In this document: positions 35,426 through 44,900 of the stretch, piece after piece
Numbering within the stretch: position 1 is the first letter of the stretch
How the letters are laid out: every line of letters starts with the position of its first letter
Source of the DNA: JBBPYC01 sp965218765
GTDB lineage: Bacteria; Pseudomonadota; Gammaproteobacteria; Burkholderiales; Burkholderiaceae_C
DNA: 64,000 nt
Reading direction: 5' to 3'
Assembly (NCBI GenBank): GCA_965218765.1
Contig: CBDCLU010000004.1
Span: 124,001 to 188,000, forward strand
The notes under the pieces: model-generated
The model's input: the letters and a program-made list of their open reading frames with translations, nothing else
Database searches by the model: none
Told to the model about the DNA's origin: nothing
Position numbers and translations under genes: made by a program

Positions 35426-37720
35426 TTAGAGCAGGTCTTCGATCCGGATCGGGAGTTCCCGAATCCGTTTGCCCGTCGCATGGAACACCGCGTTGGAAAC
35501 TGCCGCAGCGGTGCCGACGTTGCCGAGTTCACCCAGGCCCTTGATGCCGGCCGGATTCACGTCTGTATCGACTTCCGACACCAGGATCACCTGCACGTCG
35601 CCGATGTCGGCCTGCACCGGGATCAGGTATTCGGCGATGTCGTTGTTTACGTACTTGGCGTGGCGCCGGTCGATCTCGGTCTTCTCATGCAGCGCGGAAG
35701 ACACGCCCCAGATCAGCCCGCCGAGCAGCTGGCTGCGCGCGGTGCGGGTGTTGGCGATGCGGCCGGCGGCAAACGCGCCGGTCAGCCGCGGGAAGCGGAT
35801 CTCGCGCGTGCGCACGTTGATGCGCACTTCGACGAATTCAGCGCCGAACGCGAACATCAGCTTGTCGCCCTTGGCGCCGCCGGTGATCCCGGCCTTGCCC
35901 TGATAGAGACCGGCCACGTCCTTTGCACTCTTGCCCGGCGGGAACCACTCGGCGTATTCCTCGATCATGCCGCTGCCGGCGCTTTTGAACACGTCCTCGA
36001 GCGCCGCGCTGCTGCCATCCTTGCCAACCACCTTGCCGTCCTTCAGATCGAGCTGAGCGGCTTGCTGGCCTTTGAACGCCGGCATTTCGACCGCCGCTGC
36101 AAACAACTTATTGCGGATCGCGTCACAGGCTTTCATCAGCACCGAGCTCGTGCTCGCCGTCACGTTCGAGCCGCCCGACACCGGCGCGGCCGGATAGGCC
36201 GAGTCGCCAAGTTCGACCTTGACCCGGTCGATGCCGACGCCGAGCTTGTCCGCGACCAGTTGCGTGTTCACGGTATAGGTGCCGGTGCCAATGTCGTGCG
36301 CGGCGAGTTGCGCAAGCGCCTTGCCGTCCGGCGTGAAGCGCACGCGGCAACTCGCAGGCGCGATGTTGGTTGGGTACATCGCGGTCGCGCAGCCCCAGCC
36401 GATCAGCCAGTCGCCGTCGCGCATCGAGCCGGGCTCGGACGTACGCTTGCTCCAGCCGAACGCCTTGGCCGCCTCGTCATAGCACTGCATCAGCGAGCGG
36501 CTCGTGTAAGGCTTGCTGCCGCTGATCGGATCGACCCGGGTGTCGTTTTTGCGGCGCAGCTCGATCGGGTCCATCTTGAGCGCGACCGCGAGTTCGTCCA
36601 TCGCGGTTTCGAGTGCGAACATGTACGGCACCTCGGGCGGCGAGCGCATGAAGCCCGGCGTGTTGCGGTCCGCGTGCACGATCTCGACATGCGTCTTGAC
36701 AGCGCCGAACGCATACATGCGCGACGAGTCCTCGGTACCGGCGACGAAGTAATTGTCCGGCCGCGACGTGACTTCGCGCCCTTCATGCAGATAGGCCGCA
36801 AGCTTGCCGTTCGAGTCGGCCGCCAGCCGCACGTGGTGCCGCGTCTCGGCGCGATAGGTCGCAACCGTATAGCCGTCCTGCCGGGTCATCACGAGCTTGA
36901 CCGGCCGCCCGAGCCGCCTGGCCGCAAGCGCGACGATGCCCGTGCGCGGCGTGACCGACGCCTTCGAGCCGAACGCGCCGCCGATGTAGTGGCTGATCGT
37001 GTGGACCTTGCCCGGCTCGATGTCGAGCTGCTCGGCCGCGCCGTTTTTCAGGCCATAGACGAACTGGCTGGGCTCGTGGATCGTGAGTTCGTCACCGTTC
37101 CAGGCGCAGGTGGTGGCAAACAGCTCGATCGGGTTGTGGTGCTGGGTCGGCGTCGCGTACCGGGCGTCGATCTTGACGGCGGCGGCGGCGAAGGCGCCTT
37201 CCGCATCGCCGACCTTCGGGTCTTCGTGCTTCTTCGACACGTCGGCGGCGGCCTGCTGGGTGGTGCCGGCGGAATCGAAGCTGGCCGTGGGCTGCTCGGC
37301 CGCGTAGTCGATGCGCAGGCGGTATGCAGCCTCACGCGCGGCTTCGAACGTCTCGGCGACGACCATCGCGACGATCTGCCCGTCATGCCAGATCTTCGGA
37401 CCGGACAGCGGCGCGATCGAGGTCGAGCCGGTGCCGCCGTCGTTGAAGATCTTGAGGCCTTTGATCTGGCTCGCGTTCTTGTACGTCAGGATGTCAAGCA
37501 CGCCGGGCACCGCGCGTGCGGGGATCTCGTCGATCGCGCTGATGCTGCCTTTCGCGATCGCGCTGGTCTTCAGGAACGCATAGGCCGGGTTGCCGATCGG
37601 CTGGTCGGCCGGATAGCGTGCGGCGCCCGTGACCTTGGCATGCGCATCGACGCGCGGCACTGGCGCGCCCATGTTGGCGCCGGGCTTCGGGGCGGCGGCA
37701 AGTGTGTTGGTTTCAGACAT
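35426..37720 (-). CDS. paoC: Periplasmic aldehyde oxidoreductase, molybdenum cofactor subunit (PaoC-like)
   Basis: 764 residues, slightly longer than E. coli PaoC (732). It belongs to the xanthine oxidase family: VPRVDAHAKVTGAARYPADQ at the N-terminus, GGAFGSKASVTPRTG for the Mo-pterin site, and GIKGLGELGNVGTAAAV near the C-terminus with the catalytic Glu. It oxidises aldehydes to acids. It has no signal peptide and would be exported bound to the Tat-targeted PaoA-like subunit. It is the third gene of a paoABC operon. The paoD insertion chaperone is not adjacent. Confidence 0.9.
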   Translation of the reverse strand: MSETNTLAAAPKPGANMGAPVPRVDAHAKVTGAARYPADQPIGNPAYAFLKTSAIAKGSISAIDEIPARAVPGVLDILTYKNASQIKGLKIFNDGGTGSTSIAPLSGPKIWHDGQIVAMVVAETFEAAREAAYRLRIDYAAEQPTASFDSAGTTQQAAADVSKKHEDPKVGDAEGAFAAAAVKIDARYATPTQHHNPIELFATTCAWNGDELTIHEPSQFVYGLKNGAAEQLDIEPGKVHTISHYIGGAFGSKASVTPRTGIVALAARRLGRPVKLVMTRQDGYTVATYRAETRHHVRLAADSNGKLAAYLHEGREVTSRPDNYFVAGTEDSSRMYAFGAVKTHVEIVHADRNTPGFMRSPPEVPYMFALETAMDELAVALKMDPIELRRKNDTRVDPISGSKPYTSRSLMQCYDEAAKAFGWSKRTSEPGSMRDGDWLIGWGCATAMYPTNIAPASCRVRFTPDGKALAQLAAHDIGTGTYTVNTQLVADKLGVGIDRVKVELGDSAYPAAPVSGGSNVTASTSSVLMKACDAIRNKLFAAAVEMPAFKGQQAAQLDLKDGKVVGKDGSSAALEDVFKSAGSGMIEEYAEWFPPGKSAKDVAGLYQGKAGITGGAKGDKLMFAFGAEFVEVRINVRTREIRFPRLTGAFAAGRIANTRTARSQLLGGLIWGVSSALHEKTEIDRRHAKYVNNDIAEYLIPVQADIGDVQVILVSEVDTDVNPAGIKGLGELGNVGTAAAVSNAVFHATGKRIRELPIRIEDLL

Positions 37721-37733
37721 GGTGGATCAGCAA

Positions 37734-38795
37734 TCAGGAGGTTTTCTGGGCTGCACCGTCTGGTGCGGCGGGCTGGATGGCGGCGGTCTCGAACAGGGCG
37801 CGCGCCAACGTGCGTTTGCCCAGTTCGACCTTGAACGCGTTGTGCTTGCGCGGCTGGGCGCCTTCGAACGCGGCATCGCCGGCCTTGGCTGCGACGGCTT
37901 CGTCGAGTCGCTTGCCGCGCAGCGCTTCTTCGGCCGCGCGCGCGCGCCAGGGCACCGTGGCGACGCCGCCGAGCGCGATGCGCGCCTCGCGAATCACGTC
38001 GCCGTCCATGTCAAGCGCCACCGCAGCGGACGTGATCGCAAACTGATACGAATCGCGATCCCGCACCTTGACGTAGTGCGAGCGTCGCGTCCAGCCGCCG
38101 GCTGGCACGAGGATCGCGGTGATCAGCTCGCCGGGCGCCAGCACAGTCTCGATCTGCGGCGTATCGCCGGGCATGCGATGCAGCTTGGCGACTTCGAGCC
38201 GTCGCTTGCCGCTGCCGGACCCACCCGCGATCTCGACGCTGGCACCGAGTGCGACCATCGCCAGCGCGAAATCACCTGGATAGGTGGCGATGCAGGCGTC
38301 GGACGTGCCGAGCACTGCGTGCTGGCGGTTCTGGCCGTCGAGTGCCGCACAGCCGGAGCCGGGCTCGCGTTTGTTGCAGGCCTGCCAGCGCGTTTCACGA
38401 AAGTACATGCAGCGCGTGCGCTGCAACAGGTTGCCGCCGAGGCTCGCCATATTGCGCAGCTGCGCGCTTGCGGCGAGCTTCAGCGTCTCAGCGATCACCG
38501 GATAGTCGCGCAGCACGGCCGGATGCGCTGCCGCATCGGCCATGCGCGTGAACGCGGACAGGTGCAGGCCATCGCTGCCGGCTTCGATGCCGTGCTGTTT
38601 CGGCTTCAAACCGCTGATGTCGACCAGCGTCTGCGGCCGCATCACGTCGAGCTTCATCAGATCGAGCAAGGTGGTGCCGCCGGCGAGGAACTGGCGCGGC
38701 GCCTGGTTGGCGGGCTGGTCGGCTGACCCGCTGGCAGCAGCACCTTGCAACGCGGCATCGATTGAATCGACGGGGAGGTAGTGGAACGGCCGCAT
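37734..38795 (-). CDS. paoB: Periplasmic aldehyde oxidoreductase, FAD-binding subunit (PaoB-like)
   Basis: 353 residues from the ATG at 38793-38795, which shares one base with the paoA stop (TGATG). The FAD site is in FLAGGTTLLDLMKLDVMRPQ and NMASLGGNLLQRTRC. An insert with four Cys (RTRCMYFRETRWQACNKREP, then GSGCAAL) is the [4Fe-4S] motif that marks the PaoB/4-hydroxybenzoyl-CoA reductase branch. The reading frame runs further upstream, but that part is a shadow of paoA. Confidence 0.9.
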   Translation of the reverse strand: MRPFHYLPVDSIDAALQGAAASGSADQPANQAPRQFLAGGTTLLDLMKLDVMRPQTLVDISGLKPKQHGIEAGSDGLHLSAFTRMADAAAHPAVLRDYPVIAETLKLAASAQLRNMASLGGNLLQRTRCMYFRETRWQACNKREPGSGCAALDGQNRQHAVLGTSDACIATYPGDFALAMVALGASVEIAGGSGSGKRRLEVAKLHRMPGDTPQIETVLAPGELITAILVPAGGWTRRSHYVKVRDRDSYQFAITSAAVALDMDGDVIREARIALGGVATVPWRARAAEEALRGKRLDEAVAAKAGDAAFEGAQPRKHNAFKVELGKRTLARALFETAAIQPAAPDGAAQKTS

Positions 38796-39430
38796 CAGGT
38801 GCTCCGCTTGTTGGTGGCGGGGGTCTGCATCAGCGGCTGCGCCTGTTCGATCGCGGCGACGATGTTCGGATAGGCGGCGCAGCGGCACAGGTTGCCGCTC
38901 ATGTACTCGCGGATGTCGGCCGGGTTGCCCGCATGGCCTTCCTGCACGCAGGCGACGGCCGACATGATCTGGCCCGGCGTGCAGTAGCCGCACTGGAACG
39001 CGTCGTGATCGACGAACGCCTGCTGCATCGGATGCAGGCTGCCATCGGTAGCGGCGAGCCCTTCGATCGTCGTGATCTTGCGGTTGCGCACCGACACGGC
39101 CAGGGTCAAGCACGAGAGCACGCGCTCACCGTCCAGATGCACGGTGCAGGCGCCGCACTGGCCCTGGTCGCAGCCTTTCTTGCTGCCGGTCAGGCCGACC
39201 TGTTCGCGCAGCGCGTCGAGCAGGCTGGTGCGCACATCGACGCTGATCGTGCGCGGACTGCCGTTCACGTCCAGGGTCAGCTTGTACTTCGCGTTCGAGG
39301 GTGGCTGATCGAGCGGCCCGGCCGAAGCACCGGGTTCCTTTGCCTGAGCCTGGGCCGTGTTCGGCGCTGCAACGGCTGCACCGAGCGAGCCGGACGATGC
39401 GATGAAAAATCGCCGGGAAACTTTTGCCAT
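38795..39430 (-). CDS. paoA: Periplasmic aldehyde oxidoreductase, [2Fe-2S] subunit (PaoA-like)
   Basis: 211 residues; ATG preceded by AAGGAA. A Tat signal (VSRRFFIASSGSLGAAVAA) directs export. Plant-type [2Fe-2S] Cys are in KKGCDQGQCGACTVHLDG with a later LSCL, and the second cluster in QCGYCTPGQIM and GNLCRCAAYPNI. It passes electrons from the Mo site to FAD. First gene of the paoABC operon and divergent from the truncated haemoglobin gene. Confidence 0.92.
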   Translation of the reverse strand: MAKVSRRFFIASSGSLGAAVAAPNTAQAQAKEPGASAGPLDQPPSNAKYKLTLDVNGSPRTISVDVRTSLLDALREQVGLTGSKKGCDQGQCGACTVHLDGERVLSCLTLAVSVRNRKITTIEGLAATDGSLHPMQQAFVDHDAFQCGYCTPGQIMSAVACVQEGHAGNPADIREYMSGNLCRCAAYPNIVAAIEQAQPLMQTPATNKRST

Positions 39431-39592
39431 GCGGTGAATTCCTTATGCAGCGGAGAATTCCGAAAAGAAACGAAAGCAACAAGCCTTCGGAATAACGATC
39501 GGTGATTTGGCAAGGAAAGTGCCTGCGCCGTTGCCACTCGGCACATAAACCCTGCAGGCGTGCCGGTCGCTCCTGCCGATCACGACAGCATC

Positions 39593-40012
39593 ATGCAAAT
39601 CCAGGAAAAGCCCGCGTCCGAGACACCCTTCGAATGGATCGGTGGAGGAGACCGCGTGCGCGCGCTGGTCGATCGTTTCTACGACCTGATGGACCTGGAG
39701 CCGGCCTATGCGCTGCTGCGGTCTGTACATGGCAACACGTTGGAAAACGCGCGCCAACGCCTGTTCTGGTTCCTTTGCGGCTGGATGGGCGGGCCGCAGC
39801 ATTACACCGAACGCTACGGCCACCCGATGCTGCGCGCGCGTCACCTGCCACAAAGTATCGGCGGCCACACGATCGGCAGGGCCGAACGCGACCAGTGGCT
39901 TGCGTGCATGGACCAGGCGATGGCGGAAACCGGCTTGGACGGGAAGCTGCGCGCGCGGTTGCGGCAGTCATTCTTTCAGACCGCTGACTGGATGCGCAAT
40001 CGAAGCGAATAG
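39593..40012 (+). CDS. Group II truncated haemoglobin
   Basis: 139 residues from the ATG at 39593; a GTG at 39560 would add eleven residues. Group II markers: Tyr30 at B10 (DRFYDLMD), WFLCGWMGGPQHYTERYGHP, the proximal His84 (RARHLPQSIG) and Trp102 at G8 (ERDQWLACM). Such proteins bind O2 or NO and are linked to NO or peroxide detoxification or O2 handling. It is divergent from paoABC; that aldehyde oxidase releases H2O2 when O2 is its acceptor, so a shared physiological theme is possible but unproven. Confidence 0.9.
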   Translation: MQIQEKPASETPFEWIGGGDRVRALVDRFYDLMDLEPAYALLRSVHGNTLENARQRLFWFLCGWMGGPQHYTERYGHPMLRARHLPQSIGGHTIGRAERDQWLACMDQAMAETGLDGKLRARLRQSFFQTADWMRNRSE

Positions 40013-40285
40013 GCGCCGCTTGATTGGCCGACCGCCACCGTCCAGACCAAACCGCCCCAGAAAGCGTCGGCGAGCTGTACTTGAGCAGGGATGACCGAAT
40101 TGCGCTGAATTGGGCTTTGGTGTTGGACAGCGCTGGTAGAGGGCAATGAAACCCTGCCGTTTTAAGACGCCCCGAGGCCCGTTTTCGACAAAGGAAAGCA
40201 TACTTTGCAGACTGGGTCAGCGCTCCAGACTGTTTCTACATGGAATTAGCGGTCTGCGCCTCAAAAACGCTTGGGTGGCGCAGCT

Positions 40286-42496
40286 TTACGCCTCGCCCTT
40301 CACCTTCAGCCGCCACGCATGCAGAAACGGCTCGGTGTAGCCGCTCGGCTGCTCCAGCCCTTTGAATACGAGATCGCGTGCGGCCTGATACGCGGCTGAG
40401 GTATCGAAGTGCCCGGCCATCGGTTGGTACGTCGAGTCGTCGGCGTTCTGTTTGTCAACGATAGCCGCCATGCGCTGGAACGTCTCGTCGACCTGCTCCT
40501 TCGTCACGATCCCGTGCAGCAGCCAGTTCGCAATGTGCTGGCTCGAGATGCGCAGCGTCGCACGGTCTTCCATCAGGCCGACGTTGTGGATGTCGGGCAC
40601 CTTGGAGCAGCCGATGCCGGCGTTGATCCAGCGCACCACGTAGCCGAGGATGCCTTGCGCGTTGTTGTCGACTTCCTGCTGGATGTCGGCGGCCGACCAG
40701 TCCGGCTTGGCGACCACCGGGAACTGCAGCAGGTCATGCAGGATGTCGTTGCGCGTATCTTCGTTGTCGGTCTGTTCAAGTTCCTTCTGCACGTTGGCGA
40801 CGTTGACCTGGTGGTAGTGGAGCGCGTGCAGGGTGGCAGCGGTGGGGCTCGGCACCCAGGCGGTGTTGGCGCCGGCCTTGGGTTGCGCGAGCTTTTCCTT
40901 CAGCATGCCGGCCATCAGATCGGGCATCGCCCACATGCCTTTGCCGATCTGCGCGCGGCCGCGCAGGCCGCAGGCCAGGCCGGCCAGCACGTTGTTGCGC
41001 TCATACGCAGCGATCCACTTGCTGGCTTTCATCGTGCCTTTGCGGATCATCGGGCCGCCCTGCATTGCGGTGTGCATTTCGTCGCCGGTGCGGTCCAGGA
41101 AGCCGGTGTTGATGAACGCGACGCGTGCCTTGGCGGCGTCGATGCAGGCGCGCAGGTTCACGCTGGTGCGGCGCTCTTCGTCCATGATGCCGAGCTTGAC
41201 GGTGTTCTCGGGAAGGCCGAGCAGCTTCTCGACTCTTGCAAACAGGTCGACCGCGAACGCGACTTCGGCGGGGCCGTGCATCTTCGGCTTGACGATGTAG
41301 ACCGAGCCCTTGCGCGAGTTGCGCAGGCCTTGTTTGCCTTTGCCGTTGATGTCGATGGTGGCGATCGCGGTGGAGACCACCGCGTCCATGATGCCTTCGG
41401 GGATCTCTTTATCCCCGTCATACAGGATCGCCGGGTTCGTCATCAGGTGGCCGACATTGCGCAGGAACATCAGCGAGCGGCCGTGCAGGCGCACTTCGCT
41501 GGCGCCATTCGGCGTGGTGTAGATGCGGTCCGGATTGAGTTCGCGCGTGAACGTCTTGCCGCCCTTGCTGACCGATTCGGTCAGGGTGCCCTGCTGGATG
41601 CCGAGCCAGTTGCGATACGCGAGCGTCTTGTCTTCCGCATCGACGGCGGCGATCGAGTCTTCGAGGTCCAAGATGGTGGACAGCGCAGCCTCCAGCACCA
41701 CATCAGACACGCCAGCCGCATCGGCTGCGCCGATCGGTGTCGCGTAGTCGATCACGATGTCCACGTGCAGGCCGTTGTGGCGCAGCAGGATCGATGATGG
41801 CTCGCCTGCATCCCCTTGGTAGCCGACGAACGTGGCCGGGTCCTTCAGCCGCGTGGCCGCGCCGCCTTTGAGTTTGACGACCAGCGCGCCTTGCTCGACC
41901 AGATACTTGTGCGCATCGACATGCGAGCCTTCGGCCAGCGGCGCCGCCAGGTCGAGAAACTTGCGCGCATATTCGATCACGCGCGCGCCGCGCACCACGT
42001 TGTAGCGGCCGTCGCTTGCGCGTTCGGCACCTTCGCCATCGCCGATCGCATCGGTGCCATAGAGTGCGTCGTACAGCGACCCCCAGCGCGCATTCGCGGC
42101 ATTCAGCGAATAGCGCGCATTCAGGATCGGCACCACCAGTTGCGGGCCGGCCTGCAACGCGAGTTCATCGTCCACGTTCGCCGTGGTGGCCTGCACGGAC
42201 GCGGGCTGCGGCACCAGGTAGCCGATCGATTCGAGGTGCTCGCGGTAGCTGGCGGTGGCTTCGGGACTGTTCAGCGGCCCGGGGTGTGCGCGGTGCCAGG
42301 CGTCCATTTCGGTCTGCAGGCGGTCCCGCTCGGCCAGCAGCGCAAGATTCTGCGGCGCGAGCTCGCGCACGATCGCATCGAACCCGCGCCAGAACACATC
42401 CGGATCGAGACCGACCGCGGGCAGCATGTCGTCGTCGATGAAGCGGGCCAGTCGGGTGTCCACGTCGAGGCCGTGGTAGCGCTTGCGTTGGGTCAT
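40286..42496 (-). CDS. glcB: Malate synthase G
   Basis: 736 residues, close to the 723 of E. coli GlcB. Motifs include NARWGSLYDALYGTDAI, ILDLEDSIAAVDAEDKTLAYRNWLG in part, MGR-type segment MHTAMQGGPMIRKGTM and KMHGPAEVAFAVDLFARVE. It condenses glyoxylate with acetyl-CoA to malate, in the glyoxylate/glycolate pathway. The neighbouring divergent FAD oxidase is related to glycolate and D-lactate dehydrogenases, which fits glycolate use. Confidence 0.95.
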   Translation of the reverse strand: MTQRKRYHGLDVDTRLARFIDDDMLPAVGLDPDVFWRGFDAIVRELAPQNLALLAERDRLQTEMDAWHRAHPGPLNSPEATASYREHLESIGYLVPQPASVQATTANVDDELALQAGPQLVVPILNARYSLNAANARWGSLYDALYGTDAIGDGEGAERASDGRYNVVRGARVIEYARKFLDLAAPLAEGSHVDAHKYLVEQGALVVKLKGGAATRLKDPATFVGYQGDAGEPSSILLRHNGLHVDIVIDYATPIGAADAAGVSDVVLEAALSTILDLEDSIAAVDAEDKTLAYRNWLGIQQGTLTESVSKGGKTFTRELNPDRIYTTPNGASEVRLHGRSLMFLRNVGHLMTNPAILYDGDKEIPEGIMDAVVSTAIATIDINGKGKQGLRNSRKGSVYIVKPKMHGPAEVAFAVDLFARVEKLLGLPENTVKLGIMDEERRTSVNLRACIDAAKARVAFINTGFLDRTGDEMHTAMQGGPMIRKGTMKASKWIAAYERNNVLAGLACGLRGRAQIGKGMWAMPDLMAGMLKEKLAQPKAGANTAWVPSPTAATLHALHYHQVNVANVQKELEQTDNEDTRNDILHDLLQFPVVAKPDWSAADIQQEVDNNAQGILGYVVRWINAGIGCSKVPDIHNVGLMEDRATLRISSQHIANWLLHGIVTKEQVDETFQRMAAIVDKQNADDSTYQPMAGHFDTSAAYQAARDLVFKGLEQPSGYTEPFLHAWRLKVKGEA

Positions 42497-42791
42497 GGTG
42501 CGAGGTTTGGTGAATAAATCGAGAAGGTGGAAGCGGTGCCGTTCGGACGCGCATCAGGACCACGATCGACGCGCCCGCACGCACCGCAAAAGGCGCCGGT
42601 GGCGGCAGCGCTCGTCGTGTCTTGGGCAACCCGCTATCTTAGGGGAAGCCCTCATTGCCAACGTGCAGGCGGTGATCGAGCAAGCAGGCGCTGGCACCCA
42701 GGCAGCGCCGTTGATCCTTTGCTGATTGCAACCGTGCGACGTAAACTGATCGGCCCGCTTTGCGGCACCAATTTTTTGCAAAGAAACGCTC
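42497..42791. promoter_or_regulatory. Divergent promoter region of glcB and the FAD oxidase gene
   Basis: 295 bp between divergent starts. No RNA gene, riboswitch or clear operator was recognised; open frames crossing it are shadows. Confidence 0.35.
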
Positions 42792-44216
42792 ATGAACGCA
42801 CCCACCCGCCCCACCCATCTGCTGCCCGAAGTCAACCAGCGCAGCGTACCGCCGGAACTGCTCGATGCATTGAAGAGCCGCTTTGCCGAGCGTTGTTCCA
42901 CCGCGATGGCAGTGCGCGAGCAGCATGGGCGTGACGAATCGTCGTTCGCGGTGCCGCCGCCGGCGGCCGTGGTGTTCGCCGAGAGCACGCAGGACGTGGC
43001 CGATGCGGTGAAGCTGGCCGCGCAGCACAAGGTGCCGGTGATCCCGTTCGGCGCGGGCTCGTCGCTCGAAGGCCATCTGCTTGCGGTGCAGGGCGGCATC
43101 AGCATCGACGTGGGGCGTATGAACCGCGTGCTGTCGGTCGATGCGGACGACCTCACGGTGACGATGCAGCCCGGCGTCACGCGCAAGGCGCTCAATGAGG
43201 AAGTCAAGAGCACCGGCCTGTTCTTTCCGATCGACCCGGGCGCCGATGCATCGATCGGCGGCATGTGCGCGACGCGCGCGAGCGGAACCAACGCAGTGCG
43301 CTACGGCACCATGCGCGAGAACGTGCTGGCGCTTGAAGTCGTAACGGCCGCGGGCGAGATCATCCGCACCGGCTCGCGCGCGAAGAAGTCGAGCGCGGGC
43401 TACGACCTGACACGTCTGATGGTGGGCAGCGAAGGCACGCTCGGCATCATCACCGAGATCACGCTCAAGATATATCCGCTGCCGGAAGCGGTGTCGGCTG
43501 CGATCTGCTCGTTCCCGAGCATCGAAGCCGCGGTGCGCACCACCATCCAGATCATCCAGCTGGGCGTGCCGATCGCAAGGGTCGAACTGCTGGACCACCA
43601 CACGGTGCGCATGGTGAATGCGCATTCGAAGCTGAGCTTGCGCGAGGAGCCGATGCTGCTGATGGAGTTCCACGGCTCGCCCGCGAGCGTGAAGGAGCAG
43701 GCGGCGACGGTGCAGGAAATCGCAGCCGAGTTCGGCGGCCAGGCGTTCGAATGGGCGGAAACGCCGGAAGAGCGCACCCGCCTGTGGACCGCGCGGCATA
43801 ACGCCTATTTCGCAGCGGTGCAGTCGCGCCCGGGCTGCAAGGTGATCTCGACCGATACCTGCGTGCCGATTTCAAGGCTGGCCGACTGTCTGCTTGACTC
43901 GGTCGCCGAGGCGGATGCAAGCGGCATTCCGTACTTCCTGGTCGGCCACGTCGGGGACGGCAATTTCCACTTCGGCTACCTGCTCGATCCGGCGGTGCCG
44001 CAGGAACGCATCACGGCGGAAGAGTTGAACCACAAGCTGGTGTCGCGCGCATTGGAACTCGAAGGCACCTGCACCGGCGAGCATGGCGTCGGCCTGCACA
44101 AGATGGGCTTTTTGACGACCGAGGCCGGTGACGGTGCGGTGCACATGATGCGGACCATCAAGCGCGCGCTGGACCCGGACAACATCATGAATCCGGGCAA
44201 AATTTTTTCGATGTGA
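42792..44216 (+). CDS. FAD-binding 2-hydroxyacid oxidase/dehydrogenase (D-lactate dehydrogenase/GlcD-like)
   Basis: 474 residues. The PCMH-type FAD-binding domain has PVIPFGAGSSLEGHLLAVQG and FPIDPGADASIGGMCATRAS; the C-terminal domain has the metal-binding VGHVGDGNFHFGYL and CTGEHGVGLHKMGFL. It oxidises a D-2-hydroxyacid such as D-lactate or glycolate and passes electrons to a cytochrome or quinone. No GlcE/GlcF subunits are adjacent, which favours a single-subunit D-lactate dehydrogenase-type enzyme over the three-subunit glycolate oxidase. It is divergent from glcB. Confidence 0.9.
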   Translation: MNAPTRPTHLLPEVNQRSVPPELLDALKSRFAERCSTAMAVREQHGRDESSFAVPPPAAVVFAESTQDVADAVKLAAQHKVPVIPFGAGSSLEGHLLAVQGGISIDVGRMNRVLSVDADDLTVTMQPGVTRKALNEEVKSTGLFFPIDPGADASIGGMCATRASGTNAVRYGTMRENVLALEVVTAAGEIIRTGSRAKKSSAGYDLTRLMVGSEGTLGIITEITLKIYPLPEAVSAAICSFPSIEAAVRTTIQIIQLGVPIARVELLDHHTVRMVNAHSKLSLREEPMLLMEFHGSPASVKEQAATVQEIAAEFGGQAFEWAETPEERTRLWTARHNAYFAAVQSRPGCKVISTDTCVPISRLADCLLDSVAEADASGIPYFLVGHVGDGNFHFGYLLDPAVPQERITAEELNHKLVSRALELEGTCTGEHGVGLHKMGFLTTEAGDGAVHMMRTIKRALDPDNIMNPGKIFSM

Positions 44217-44224
44217 TTCGCGCC

Positions 44225-44839
44225 ATGCGCACGTTCGGGTTTCGTTGCCTCGTCGTCCTGATGGCATGGGCGCTTGCCGCCTGCGCGCAAACCCCGGCTG
44301 CCGCGCCCGACCAGACAGCCCTGATCCGCATCTGCGACGACCAGGGTTGTTCGGACCGCCCGCGCAACAGCGCAACCTTTGATGCGACGCGGGATGACAA
44401 CCCCGAGGAAACACGCCGGCTGGCGGCTTTGACGGCGCTGGCCGAAAAGGATCCGCGCGCCGCTTACGACCTGGGCCTGCGTTTTTTTCGCGGTGATGGC
44501 GTCACGCAAAACAGTTATCAAGCCATCCAGTGGATGCGCCGCGCTGGTGAACGTGGGGACTTGAAAGCCCAGGCTGCGCTGGGTCGCTTCTATTTGATGG
44601 GCTTGGAAGAGATGGGCTCGGACCCGCAGGAAGCCGAAAAATGGCTGGCCCTGGCCGCCGGCCGCGGCGATAAGGAATCGGCCAAGCTGCTGGGCGAGGC
44701 CAGTGCCGCCAAGAAGAGAAATCAGGCCGAATATCAGGCGTGGGTGAATTTGCGACGCAACGCCTGGTATGGCTACTGGTACAGCGGCTATCCGTACTAT
44801 TGGGCTTGGAGGCCCACCGGCTGGTACTACCGCTACTGA
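44225..44839 (+). CDS. Sel1-repeat-containing lipoprotein
   Basis: 204 residues from the ATG at 44225; a GTG at 44213 is the alternative. A lipoprotein signal ends LAACAQ. The middle part is SEL1-like: DPRAAYDLGLRFFRGDGVTQ, NSYQAIQWMRRAGERGDLKA and a third unit with AEKWLALAAGRGDKESAKLL. The C-terminus is rich in Tyr and Trp (WYGYWYSGYPYYWAWRPTGW). Sel1 repeats mediate protein-protein contacts. Located 8 bp after the FAD oxidase stop and possibly cotranscribed with the lipoprotein gene that follows. Function unknown. Confidence 0.8.
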   Translation: MRTFGFRCLVVLMAWALAACAQTPAAAPDQTALIRICDDQGCSDRPRNSATFDATRDDNPEETRRLAALTALAEKDPRAAYDLGLRFFRGDGVTQNSYQAIQWMRRAGERGDLKAQAALGRFYLMGLEEMGSDPQEAEKWLALAAGRGDKESAKLLGEASAAKKRNQAEYQAWVNLRRNAWYGYWYSGYPYYWAWRPTGWYYRY

Positions 44840-44900
44840 GCGTGCCGTTGTTGAACGTTCCCTCTTCCATCAATCTTTTTCTTTCAAAGAAAGCCCATTC

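Noticed and set aside
35480..37834. 784-residue plus-strand open frame
   Set aside because: It is antisense to paoC, rich in Arg, His and Ala, with no recognisable domain; a GC-bias shadow.
40409..41797. 462-residue plus-strand open frame
   Set aside because: Antisense to malate synthase G with no domain.
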